Position numbers and translations under genes: made by a program
In this document: in pieces, positions 43,999-52,017 of the stretch
How positions within the stretch are numbered: the stretch's first letter is position 1
Layout of the letters: each line of letters begins with the position of its first letter
NCBI GenBank assembly: GCA_024229115.1
Contig: JAAEST010000033.1
Location: 62,001-126,000 of the forward strand
Length of the DNA stretch: 64,000 bases
Direction of reading: 5' to 3'
Source of the DNA: Oligoflexia bacterium
GTDB taxonomy: Bacteria; Bdellovibrionota; Bacteriovoracia; Bacteriovoracales; Bacteriovoracaceae
Notes under the pieces: generated by a model
Seen by the model: the letters and a program-made list of their open reading frames with translations, nothing else
Databases searched by the model: none
Told to the model about the DNA's origin: nothing

Positions 43999-45156
43999 TT
44001 ACTCTGAACACTTTTGGTAATAAGCGATAACAATTGAACCAGCATTTGGAATTGCATTAGCATCAAATCTGATTGAATGGTTAGACGCATCGTAAGTCCA
44101 TCCTTGATTTACTTCATTACCATTAACAGTAATTCTAATATCTCCATTAATAGGGGCTCCACTTAATGGAAAAGTATCTAATAAGTCTAAGATTGATCCA
44201 CCCATATCAGTTAAAGTCTGATAAAAGTCTTGGTGAATATCTGCTGCTACACCATTTGTAAGGTTTGTAGCTTCAACATATCTTGTTCCAAGAGTTTCCC
44301 ATCTCTTATTTGGATCAATATTTTGAGTTACAATAGAGTAAGTCTTAAGTTGTCCTCTTTTGGCCTTTAGATCAAAAAGAGTATCAATATAGCTTTCTAC
44401 GCTATTGGCTGACTGATCTTGCTCATCCGAAACATAAACAAGTACTAAGAAAGCATCATCTCTTACGAATTCAGGATATCTTTCAAAGAATCTTGTTGAA
44501 GTATAGAGACCCATTTCTCTACCAGAACCTCTTGTTCCTACGCGAATCCAATCTTTAAAGTTATCTAAGAATTGTTGCTCATCATCTTTTGCAGCTTGAG
44601 CTGTTAACATATTGAACTGACCCTTAGAAATACCATCATATCCACTTCTTCCATCAGTAGTTGTAATCCCCATTTTGAAATCGACGTCTCTAATAAGGAA
44701 TTCACTAATAAAAGCATCAAAGTTATAACTTAAAGAAGCTTGCTCATCTCCCATCGATCCTGAGTCATCAATAACCCAAAGGATATCGACTTTACCTTCT
44801 TGAGCAGTATTCTGATTAAAAGTATCTGAAGAGTTTGTAGGAGCACCAACTGAACAAACACCACCGTTGTTTCCACCACCGTTGTTTCCACCGCCGTTGT
44901 TTCCACCACCGTTGTTTCCACCACCGTTGTTTCCACCACCGTTGTTTCCACCACCGTTGTTTCCACCACCTGTATTTCCACCACCGGCTGTTGGGTTATC
45001 TGGAATTTCTAAGATTTCATCTGGTGCATCTGGAACACCAACACCTTCTAAGAAACTCTTTTCATAAAACTCTTGTTGATTACATCCTGTCATCAAAAGA
45101 ATAATAAGAGGATAGGCGAGTGACATTCTCAATGTGCTTGACGTAAATTTTTTCAT
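43999..45156 (-). CDS. VWA-domain lipoprotein, CglB-like gliding adhesin
   Basis: Lipobox LMTGC (Cys25), a linker, then a Gly-Asn repeat (residues about 57-100, NNGGG units) and a von Willebrand A domain from about 123. Its MIDAS motif is DDSGS (D130, S132, S134). The domain is followed by a beta-strand C-terminal part with RITVNGNEV. In Myxococcus the lipoprotein CglB is a VWA adhesin which joins the gliding machine to the surface, and 385 residues is similar in size. As the first gene of a ten-gene Glt-like operon, this is the likely surface contact of the machine. GGAGAG precedes the ATG. Confidence 0.82.
   Translation of the reverse strand: MKKFTSSTLRMSLAYPLIILLMTGCNQQEFYEKSFLEGVGVPDAPDEILEIPDNPTAGGGNTGGGNNGGGNNGGGNNGGGNNGGGNNGGGNNGGGNNGGVCSVGAPTNSSDTFNQNTAQEGKVDILWVIDDSGSMGDEQASLSYNFDAFISEFLIRDVDFKMGITTTDGRSGYDGISKGQFNMLTAQAAKDDEQQFLDNFKDWIRVGTRGSGREMGLYTSTRFFERYPEFVRDDAFLVLVYVSDEQDQSANSVESYIDTLFDLKAKRGQLKTYSIVTQNIDPNKRWETLGTRYVEATNLTNGVAADIHQDFYQTLTDMGGSILDLLDTFPLSGAPINGDIRITVNGNEVNQGWTYDASNHSIRFDANAIPNAGSIVIAYYQKCSE
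44861..44985. repeat. 15-bp tandem repeat coding Asn-Asn-Gly-Gly-Gly
   Basis: About eight copies of the 15-bp unit TTGTTTCCACCACCG (plus strand); one copy has CCGCCG, the leftmost copy lacks part of it, and the right end has a variant with TGTATT. It encodes NNGGG in the linker of the VWA lipoprotein. Copy number may vary between strains without changing frame, changing only linker length. Confidence 0.9.
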
Positions 45157-45159
45157 AAA

Positions 45160-45190
45160 GGGCTCTCCGTCAAAACTGGGTATGATAGCT
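45160..45190 (-). promoter_or_regulatory. Likely promoter of the gliding operon
   Basis: Minus-strand TATCAT (45187-45182) matches five of six -10 bases and lies 25 nt upstream of the ATG, with the Shine-Dalgarno GGAGAG in the leader. No strong -35 is seen. The rest of the intergenic stretch up to 45423 (about 230 bp) shows no gene, only a small CACT/AGTG hairpin near 45317. Confidence 0.4.
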
Positions 45191-45423
45191 TTTCTTTTCT
45201 CGTGCCCTAACTTACGTACCGCTGATTACCCAAAGTCTCTTCGCACTCTCAATTTATCATTCTCAAGCTTTATCTCAATGTCGATTCCGTTAAGATAGGA
45301 TAAGCTTCTGAAAATGCTCACTGGAAAAGTGATAAGTCTTTAAGAATATGTACTAATACATTTTTGGAGAAGGCCCTTTTAAAAGTGCCAATCATTAGTG
45401 GTCAAAGACACAAAAATAGCTAT

Positions 45424-46080
45424 TTAGAAAAAATCTAAAGAAGACTTCTTTAATGATGTCGTAAGCTTATGAGTCTCATCTTCAAGCATTTGAAATGAGC
45501 CTTTAAATTGATATTTTGCTTGAAACTCTTCAAAGCGTTTTTGGGATAATTCAGGAGTTACGATAACGTCGGCTTGTCCTTGTAATTGATAGACTTCTGG
45601 ACATTCAAATTTTTCCAGCAGATCGTATCGAAAGCTACAATTAATACCTATGATCTTCTTTATATTTGTTAGTTGTTCCGCTAGGAATGGGGCGAGATAG
45701 CCACCTTGTGAGTAACCAACAATTACGATATTTGTTTTGTCAGGGAATTGCTTTTCTAAGAAGTTCTTTATCCACGATACTGGAGTTGTGTAGGGGATTA
45801 AGTATTCCTCAGTAGATGCATCATAGAAGTACCAAGCATACCCCGAAAGTAATTTCTTTTTATCTGGAGTTGTGTCGAGAGGAAATCTTCCTACAAGCGG
45901 GAAAGGTGCTTGGAGAAATACACTATGATGTCCTAACTTCCTACAGTCTTTATTATAGTAGTTATAGAGAAAGCTCATATCTTGAGAATAACCATGTAAG
46001 AATACAAATAATGAGTCGCTCTCATTAGGAGCGACTTCTTTATATTGGAGATCTAAATTTAAAGGAACACTTGTTTGCAT
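45424..46080 (-). CDS. Carboxylesterase / phospholipase-like alpha-beta hydrolase
   Basis: 218 residues. Oxyanion strand FVFLHGYSQDM, nucleophile elbow VIVGYSQGG (catalytic serine), then an acidic residue in GQADVIV and a histidine in ETHKLT, as in YpfH/lysophospholipase-like serine hydrolases. The ATG at 46080 overlaps the upstream kinase stop (TAATG), indicating coupling; the frame also has an ATG at 46116, which is less likely. With a desaturase and lipid kinase upstream, a lipid substrate is likely. Confidence 0.83.
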   Translation of the reverse strand: MQTSVPLNLDLQYKEVAPNESDSLFVFLHGYSQDMSFLYNYYNKDCRKLGHHSVFLQAPFPLVGRFPLDTTPDKKKLLSGYAWYFYDASTEEYLIPYTTPVSWIKNFLEKQFPDKTNIVIVGYSQGGYLAPFLAEQLTNIKKIIGINCSFRYDLLEKFECPEVYQLQGQADVIVTPELSQKRFEEFQAKYQFKGSFQMLEDETHKLTTSLKKSSLDFF

Positions 46081-46799
46081 TAAGTTGGTATACCCATCAA
46101 AATACAAAGTGGCCATAAGACAAGGGCCGTAAACAGTGGGATAGTTAAGTTATCATCAATCTTTAATGGAATCATTTCAAAAGCAGATACAATAAAACTA
46201 ATGAGAAAACTCGTGAGGAGTACAGGTCCAACAGTTCCCTCAGCAAGTGAAGTCCACCAACCTAAAACAGAAAAACTTATGATAAATGTTCCAGAGAAAA
46301 AGGCCAATGATCCTTCTAAACTTTTATTTTTAACAATTCTTGTCTTACCAAATTTAATTCCAAAAATAGCTGAAAGAGGATCGGCCACAGCAAGTGTGTA
46401 AATGGCTACAAGAGCGACGACCTTTGGAAAAGATATTAAAGTAAGAAGGAGTCCCATAATATAGGGAACACCAGCACTTTCTTTTAGTTGTTCTTCCGCT
46501 CTAAAAAGATACTTATTAATAATTGAGATATTACTAGAAAGTTGCGGATAATTGATTCTGATTTGTTCTAAGACATAAACAACACAAGCAACGAAACCTA
46601 AAATATAAATGGCCCTAGAGTGTGTTAGCATAAATTGGTAAACAAGGCCGACAATGATTCCCATACTCATATGGAAAACTCTTCTTGGAATCTGAAGATC
46701 TTTTCTAGTAGCACTAGGTGCACCTTTTACTTCACTATTAGACGTTGTTTCTGGGCTCGTTGATTCATTCATAACTTCAGATGAGGAAGTTGCTTCCAT
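46080..46799 (-). CDS. Dolichol/phytol-kinase-like lipid kinase (CTP-dependent type)
   Basis: 239 residues. After a hydrophilic, Ser/Thr-rich N-terminus (about 1-35), about seven membrane helices. The family signature is present: RRVFHMSMGIIVGLV, then ADPLSAIFGIKFGKTRIVKNKSLEGSLAFF, and DDNLTIPLFTAL near the end. These belong to the SEC59/VTE5/DGK1 group, which phosphorylate dolichol, phytol or diacylglycerol, using CTP. Bacterial substrates are mostly unknown. A short Shine-Dalgarno leader (GAGGT) precedes. Between a desaturase and an esterase gene, so a lipid role fits. Confidence 0.8.
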   Translation of the reverse strand: MEATSSSEVMNESTSPETTSNSEVKGAPSATRKDLQIPRRVFHMSMGIIVGLVYQFMLTHSRAIYILGFVACVVYVLEQIRINYPQLSSNISIINKYLFRAEEQLKESAGVPYIMGLLLTLISFPKVVALVAIYTLAVADPLSAIFGIKFGKTRIVKNKSLEGSLAFFSGTFIISFSVLGWWTSLAEGTVGPVLLTSFLISFIVSAFEMIPLKIDDNLTIPLFTALVLWPLCILMGIPT

Positions 46800-46856
46800 T
46801 CATACCTCGCAATTATATTTACTTATAATCACTTATCGGTAATTGAAGGGCCAAAT

Positions 46857-47858
46857 TTAGTAATGAGCGTCTACATTATTGTAAAGATTTACTTCAACGT
46901 CTCTGGCCTTAGGATGGCGATCTGGATGGATTATCCGAGAGAATGAGTCCATTTTAGGGTTAAAAATGAAGTTAAGAAGAACCTTCGTCCAAGATTGATA
47001 AGAAACGAGACTATCATAGTACTCTGGTGCAAGCTTCTTAAGCTTTGGAAGATTTACCCAAGGGACATTCATAAAATCATGATGTTCATTGTGATAACCC
47101 ATATTAAATGTAACTTTATTTAATGGTCCATAATAAGAATAAGTTTCTTGCCCTTCTTTCGTAATATAATGCTCTTGAATCCATCTTCCACCTAGAGGGT
47201 GAAGACCTAGAGCAAAGAGAGTAGAAAGAGCGAGATAGTAAAAAGCTGTTGGACTAATAAACTTATAAACTGAAATATTGATAGCTAGAATCACAATCGT
47301 ATTAATCACTGTCCAGATATTAAGTGGTGTATAGTACTGAACTTTTAAAGGTCTTAGGGCCTGTGAAATAGAAAAGAAGAAAAGCCATAAGGTCTTCATA
47401 AAAGCACTATTTCCAATAAGTCGAGCTTCAGTGTAACTGGTAATATCTGGGTCATAAGAATATTCACCTAAGTGTTTGTGATGAATCATATGATACTTTC
47501 TAAATCCCATGGCCGACGGAAGAACAAGGGGAATATCGCAAATGATTCCCATAATCTTGTTGAGAAAACTTCCTTTGAGAACGAGATTATGACAACACTC
47601 ATGAATCATTACATACAGTGAGTGATTGGCAAATGCCCCAACAAAGTAGGCCACAGCTAAAATAACATACCAAGCTTGATCTCTTAAAAAGTAAGCGAGA
47701 ATGAGCTGAAAAGAGACTACAAGTGTAATATATACTGCCGAAAGGTAATAAGGGCCTGTCAGATTACGGACTTCTGGGTGCTCTCTAAGGATATCTCTTC
47801 GACGGGTCACATGAATGTTTGGACCCTCGATCATAGTGTAATCACGTTGTTTTTCCAT
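46857..47858 (-). CDS. Membrane fatty-acyl desaturase, sphingolipid delta4-desaturase-like
   Basis: 333 residues. The three histidine boxes of di-iron desaturases are complete: HECCH (86-90), HMIHH (123-127) and HNEHH (256-260). The N-terminal motif HVTRRRDILREHPEV and the end NEHHDFMNVPWVNLPKL...APEYYDSL closely resemble eukaryotic dihydroceramide delta4-desaturases (DES1). Several membrane segments surround the boxes. Phosphonosphingolipids are reported from Bacteriovorax stolpii, so a bacterial sphingolipid substrate is attractive, but it may act on other acyl lipids. No ribosome-binding site is obvious for the ATG. Confidence 0.85.
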   Translation of the reverse strand: MEKQRDYTMIEGPNIHVTRRRDILREHPEVRNLTGPYYLSAVYITLVVSFQLILAYFLRDQAWYVILAVAYFVGAFANHSLYVMIHECCHNLVLKGSFLNKIMGIICDIPLVLPSAMGFRKYHMIHHKHLGEYSYDPDITSYTEARLIGNSAFMKTLWLFFFSISQALRPLKVQYYTPLNIWTVINTIVILAINISVYKFISPTAFYYLALSTLFALGLHPLGGRWIQEHYITKEGQETYSYYGPLNKVTFNMGYHNEHHDFMNVPWVNLPKLKKLAPEYYDSLVSYQSWTKVLLNFIFNPKMDSFSRIIHPDRHPKARDVEVNLYNNVDAHY

Positions 47859-47956
47859 AGGGTGTCAACTTAAACCAGAGTGGAATATCCGTCAAGATAG
47901 TGCTATACCCAAAACGTTGAATTTTCAGGTACATATAAGACAAAAAAGAGGTCATT

Positions 47957-49681
47957 TTGAGTGATTCAAATCAGGGTTCTAAACGTAAGCATTTTCTAAC
48001 TCCTATGATGATGGAGTCTGAAGCCTATACATCGATGGAAATGGTGGAATCTTGGATTCAAGAGGGTGGAGATCTATCTCTCTTACCTGTTCAGCCGCTT
48101 TATCTTTCTTTGAAAACTCTTCCACCAAATCAAGCAGCTCAATATCTTCCTAAACTCAATGAAGAGCAAAGACAAATGTTTTTGGATTTAGATTTATGGG
48201 AAAAAGATGGAATTGATGTCAATGAATTTCAATATTGGCTGAGTACATATGGTCAATGTCCAATTGATGAAATTCGTTATGAGTTTGCGAAATCCTCAGA
48301 CTTCTTTCTCTATTTAAAAAGTAAGTTTCATATTTCAACTTTTGATGTTGAAGATCCTCAATACCCAGATCATGATAATTACTTTCTAACAGAAGACAAT
48401 CTCCTTCTTATCGAGTTTGAAGAAGACTTTCCTGATGTGGATGCTCTTAGACAAATTATAAAAGATCTTTATTCAGACCTTGGGGTTGAGGGAGCTTATA
48501 CCCAGCTGTTTAAACTTGTTTCAGATAACTTTCTCAATGTTCTAGAAGATGAATATCATCTTAAGAAGGGCAGGTTAGCCGATGCAGGTTTTGTAGATTA
48601 TTTTGATGCTCTTCAGATAGAAAATTGTTTTCCTAATATTGCAGTTTTAAATAATTTCATTGAGAAGAAAGAAAGAATTGTAGTGGGAGTCGATGACTTT
48701 TCTAAGAGACAAATCCTTCATAAAAGTGCCCTTGTTCCATTCAAAGAAAAACTTTTTGATGTGACAGAGGAACTCGATAAGATTGAAGATGATAAACGAT
48801 CCGAATTTTTACAGTTTAACTTTGTGAGACTTGTTAATGGGGCCATGTCTAGTCGCTCAAGTCTCAAAGATGGTGCAGTAGCAGTAAGTAGAAGTGGAAC
48901 ACGTGTCAGAGCGAGTCTAGAATTAGGTCTCGATTATCTTCGTCAGTTTCAAAAACTTGGGAAACTTAAAAAGTCAGAAGAAGAAAGTCTCTTTGATTAT
49001 TTTGATTTTACAGAGATCTATAAAATTGGACATTCTCTAGTTCAGTTAGAGCAAAAAGGAATTAAGAAAGCATTAAGAGATAATGGTATCGAAGATGAAG
49101 ATGGTTTTTTAGGCAGTTTTTGGGGAGAGTTCCTCGATAATCTCTTTTTGGAGCCTTCACAACTCTTAGATAAAGAATCTGGCAAGAATAAAGAGATAAT
49201 CACTTTTTCTCAAATCGAAGAGATGAGAGAGCAAGCGAGTATGTTTGTTTCTAGTGCTCCTTATATTAAGCAAATGAAGAAGGCCTATGATGAATTGAGT
49301 TCAGGGGGCATGCTCCAAGACTCATATTATCTCAACTATACCGTTGATCAGATCGACTTTGAGGCCATTATTCTTTCAAGTTTTGCGAATCATATTAATG
49401 GTGCTTATAAAAATAAAGAACAACGAAAGATGGGTCTTACCCTCTCTGAGTTTAAAGATTTCGCCAAGAAAGTTGTTGTCGATGGAAATGTCATAGAACT
49501 TTCAAAGTTTAAAAATTTAGTTGATGACTTTGCTGAAAATTTTGGTCTTAAAGATATTGAGAAGTTTGAAGTTTATATTCACTCAATTCTAAAAGACCAA
49601 GTTGAGGGTTATGATTTTGAAGAGCTCGAAGAAAAAGACTTTGCCCATGTCGGCGGTCCAATTATCTTTATGTCTCATTAG
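47957..49681 (+). CDS. Large cytoplasmic protein, DUF6178-like
   Basis: 574 residues without signal or membrane segments. The N-terminal half resembles DUF6178 proteins of deltaproteobacterial-type genomes (PLYLSLKTLPPNQAAQYLPKLNEEQRQMFLDLDLWEKDGID). Highly acidic with repeated helical stretches. The start is TTG with AGAGGT five bases ahead. Function unknown; it sits alone between a desaturase (divergent) and an HTH regulator (convergent). Confidence 0.7.
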   Translation: MSDSNQGSKRKHFLTPMMMESEAYTSMEMVESWIQEGGDLSLLPVQPLYLSLKTLPPNQAAQYLPKLNEEQRQMFLDLDLWEKDGIDVNEFQYWLSTYGQCPIDEIRYEFAKSSDFFLYLKSKFHISTFDVEDPQYPDHDNYFLTEDNLLLIEFEEDFPDVDALRQIIKDLYSDLGVEGAYTQLFKLVSDNFLNVLEDEYHLKKGRLADAGFVDYFDALQIENCFPNIAVLNNFIEKKERIVVGVDDFSKRQILHKSALVPFKEKLFDVTEELDKIEDDKRSEFLQFNFVRLVNGAMSSRSSLKDGAVAVSRSGTRVRASLELGLDYLRQFQKLGKLKKSEEESLFDYFDFTEIYKIGHSLVQLEQKGIKKALRDNGIEDEDGFLGSFWGEFLDNLFLEPSQLLDKESGKNKEIITFSQIEEMREQASMFVSSAPYIKQMKKAYDELSSGGMLQDSYYLNYTVDQIDFEAIILSSFANHINGAYKNKEQRKMGLTLSEFKDFAKKVVVDGNVIELSKFKNLVDDFAENFGLKDIEKFEVYIHSILKDQVEGYDFEELEEKDFAHVGGPIIFMSH

Positions 49682-49728
49682 CCATGCGCCATTTGCCATG
49701 CACCATTAGCCATGCACCATTAGTCATT
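49681..49728. repeat. Short tandem 14-bp repeat, GCCATGCACCATTA
   Basis: Two perfect copies (about 49695-49708 and 49709-49722), one diverged copy before (GCCATGCGCCATTT) and a partial one after. It fills the gap between two convergent genes and reaches the stop of the HTH gene. Confidence 0.7.
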
Positions 49729-50997
49729 ATTCTCCACACATGGGATGAGGAAGTCTGAGATCGCACGATATCTTTTAGAGCCATCGGAACTATAGCTTTC
49801 TTCAATTTTAAATCCCATAGGTTTAATTTTTCCTTTTTGTATGGCCTTAACCACAGCTCTTCTTTCTTCATTTTTCATATTGTGAGACTTGCATCTGGCC
49901 AGTGGCAGATTTTTAGCGAGGTGAGTGGATACCTCATTACTTAGATCTCCATTAACTAACTTCTTATTCATTTCCACCATACTTTCTACGGCATCTTCCT
50001 TCTTTAGAAAATATTTAGTCATAAACGAAGCCGGATTGAAGTCGAGCTTAATAGTTTCTCCAAAATGATGAATTCTGATATCAGAAGGATACTTTACAGG
50101 AAAGTGACCTGGTGCTTTTGCTCTTTTAAGGTCTTTTAATTCAGTATGAATATTATTAATTACGAGTCCACTACCACCACCTGTAAGACCTCCTCCCTGT
50201 GCGAATGTCGATGCATTATGCGAAATAATGATGGCCATGATTAAGCATTGTAGTATAGAGACAATATTTTGAGAGATGATTCTAATTCCACCTTTTACTT
50301 TTGGCATTTCGTTTTCCTTAATAATTTCGATGCTCTTTTTCGCATACTCTTCTTGAAGGCTTTTCAATTTTTCATATCCTTCTGGAGTGACATCAGTGAG
50401 ATCGAAATGAAACTCCCCCTTAAATTCCTCTTGTTGGGCAGCCGTTTTAAGTCGATCAAAAATATTTTTCATAACACCTAGTGAGTTCTCAAGATTAAGT
50501 GCATGAGGTATATTCTCGTTAACGATATAGTAACGCTCTTGTTTTTTCTCGACGATTCCGGCTTTCATTAATTCACTGACATACTGAAATCCATATTCAC
50601 CGTAGTTCTTTAAAATGCCATTCCAAGAAAATCCTTTATTTCCCATAAGAGAAATATCTAAAAAGATATCCATCATGATAGGGTGTGATTCAAGAAGTTC
50701 GCTTAAATTTGATTTAAGCTTAAGTTCAATTCTTTCTTTCTTTTCGTCTTTATAGACTTGTCCCAATTCTTGACCTTTAGGACCTTGAGCTTCAATCCAT
50801 TCTTTTCTTTCATTGATGCTCGCACCTGATTCTCTTAGGATCTTGAGGCCGAGTTCTAGACTGGGCTTTTTCTTACCATTCTTTATTTGTGATAAGAGTG
50901 GAGTCGATACACCCCATCTTGAAGCTACCTGATTCATGCTCAGCCTAGAACCGTTTAAATATCTTTCTAAATTTTGTGAAATCATACAGTTATTCAT
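49720..50997 (-). CDS. Membrane-spanning HTH regulator with extracytoplasmic domain
   Basis: Residues 12-60 form an XRE-like helix-turn-helix (SMNQVASRWGVSTPLLSQIKNGKKKPSLELGLKIL). The middle part (about 90-215) resembles the TIGR02147-type domain of Fibrobacter/Bdellovibrio regulators. A membrane helix follows at about 245-262 (IISQNIVSILQCLIMAIIIS), and then an extracytoplasmic domain of about 150 residues, which begins with GGGLTGGGSGLVINNIH. The final cysteines are in ARCKSH and IPCVE. It would sense an envelope or outside signal and bind DNA from the membrane, as ToxR-type regulators do. Two ATGTGAAAAA boxes lie upstream. Family of the sensor domain unknown. Confidence 0.75.
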   Translation of the reverse strand: MNNCMISQNLERYLNGSRLSMNQVASRWGVSTPLLSQIKNGKKKPSLELGLKILRESGASINERKEWIEAQGPKGQELGQVYKDEKKERIELKLKSNLSELLESHPIMMDIFLDISLMGNKGFSWNGILKNYGEYGFQYVSELMKAGIVEKKQERYYIVNENIPHALNLENSLGVMKNIFDRLKTAAQQEEFKGEFHFDLTDVTPEGYEKLKSLQEEYAKKSIEIIKENEMPKVKGGIRIISQNIVSILQCLIMAIIISHNASTFAQGGGLTGGGSGLVINNIHTELKDLKRAKAPGHFPVKYPSDIRIHHFGETIKLDFNPASFMTKYFLKKEDAVESMVEMNKKLVNGDLSNEVSTHLAKNLPLARCKSHNMKNEERRAVVKAIQKGKIKPMGFKIEESYSSDGSKRYRAISDFLIPCVENND

Positions 50998-51031
50998 ATT
51001 TTCAACACCTTATGGAGCGAAATATAGTATT

Positions 51032-51063
51032 ATGTGAAAAATTATTCAATAGAATGTGAAAAA
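51032..51063 (-). promoter_or_regulatory. Two ATGTGAAAAA boxes upstream of the HTH gene
   Basis: Copies at 51032-51041 and 51054-51063 are 22 bp (two helical turns) apart, about 35 and 57 bp before the HTH start. A third copy, ATGTGAAAA at 51553, precedes the secreted-protein gene at 51471. Candidate operator for the HTH protein, inferred from position. Confidence 0.45.
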
Positions 51064-51082
51064 AATTCTCGATAAATCTAAA

Positions 51083-51111
51083 TAAAGGGGCCTCACATAC
51101 AGACCCCTTTA
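51083..51111 (-). terminator. Terminator of the small secreted-protein gene
   Basis: TAAAGGGG pairs with CCCCTTTA around a 13-nt loop. On the minus strand it is followed by a T-rich run. It is about 45 bp after the stop of gene 51157. Confidence 0.65.
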
Positions 51112-51156
51112 TCAACCTACTAAAACTTAAACCTAAACTAGTTTGAGAGACAGTTT

Positions 51157-51471
51157 CTAGTCTTCACATCTAACTTTTACTAGAGCTGTGTACATTCCAG
51201 TTACATGGTTTAGAGAAACAAAACTTGATGAAGTATATGCTTTACGTCTGAAGTTAAAATCGTCATGGCCACCTGGTCTATTACATTCTCTTAGGTATGG
51301 GAACTTTGTTCTTCCCCATGTATCAGAGTTAATTTCTTTAACCATGTCTTGTGCTTGAGCAAAAACAGATTGAGCACTTGCATCTTTAATTCTAACGATT
51401 TCTAATTTGTCATCACCTGCGAAACTCATTACTGAAGCTACTGTTAATACGATTGCTAATAATTTTTTCAT
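51157..51471 (-). CDS. Small secreted protein, unknown
   Basis: 104 residues with a perfect signal peptide (MKKLLAIVLTVASVMSFA). The mature part has two cysteines (LRECNRP and VKVRCED at the end), likely disulfide-linked. Strong GGAGGAAG before the ATG. One-gene unit with its own terminator, and an ATGTGAAAA box 82 bp upstream, as found before the HTH gene. I recognise no family. Confidence 0.75.
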   Translation of the reverse strand: MKKLLAIVLTVASVMSFAGDDKLEIVRIKDASAQSVFAQAQDMVKEINSDTWGRTKFPYLRECNRPGGHDDFNFRRKAYTSSSFVSLNHVTGMYTALVKVRCED

Positions 51472-51657
51472 GTCTTCCTCCTATTTTTTCGAGACAGTTA
51501 TTTTGTTGAGGAAGTTATAGGTAATGAGATTTGAATTGGATTCAAAAAGATTATGTGAAAATCACTTTTCGTTAACTAGGAGTTAATAAAGTTTTTAACA
51601 ACTTAGATTAAGTCTTTAAGAGAATTGATTATTTATAAGTTTGAAATTAACTGTAGG

Positions 51658-52017
51658 TTAACTCGATTTAACAATTTTTCTGAATAGTTCATCCATATTT
51701 ATTTGATAGGGACAGTTTTTGACAGTTAAGAAGCTAATAAGTTCTTCACGGGCCATACTCATCGCTTCATTTTGTTGATCAATAAGAGAATCTATTTGAT
51801 CGTACTTTTCCATAATTTTTAACTTTGTTGAAAAGAGATCATCTAATCTTTTTAAACGATCATTTTCTTTGAGTAGATAATCATAGATTTGGTAGTCTTC
51901 AATTTGTTCTTTACGAGTGTCTACAATAGTTTCTTCACCAGTGACTAAATCCATCGCTTCTTCAAAGCCTTCTAGTTCTTTTGCTTTGTGAGGTGGAACC
52001 TTTACTTTTTTAACCAT
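51658..52017 (-). CDS. Small coiled-coil protein, unknown
   Basis: 119 residues, hydrophilic, mostly helical with a likely coiled coil over about 40-90 (IYDYLLKENDRLKRLDDLFSTKLKIMEKYDQIDSLI). No signal peptide. Overlaps the upstream gene by 8 bp and is preceded by GAGGA. Both lie divergently from the CpaF-type operon. No family recognised. Confidence 0.6.
   Translation of the reverse strand: MVKKVKVPPHKAKELEGFEEAMDLVTGEETIVDTRKEQIEDYQIYDYLLKENDRLKRLDDLFSTKLKIMEKYDQIDSLIDQQNEAMSMAREELISFLTVKNCPYQINMDELFRKIVKSS

Noticed and set aside
44867-45067. 66-residue frame of repeated Phe-Pro-Pro units
   Set aside because: It is only the complementary reading of the 15-bp repeat in the VWA gene.
51572-51586. 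TTAACTAGGAGTTAA inverted repeat as attachment site or terminator
   Set aside because: Short, AT-rich, no T-run and no integrase or duplicated end elsewhere in the window.
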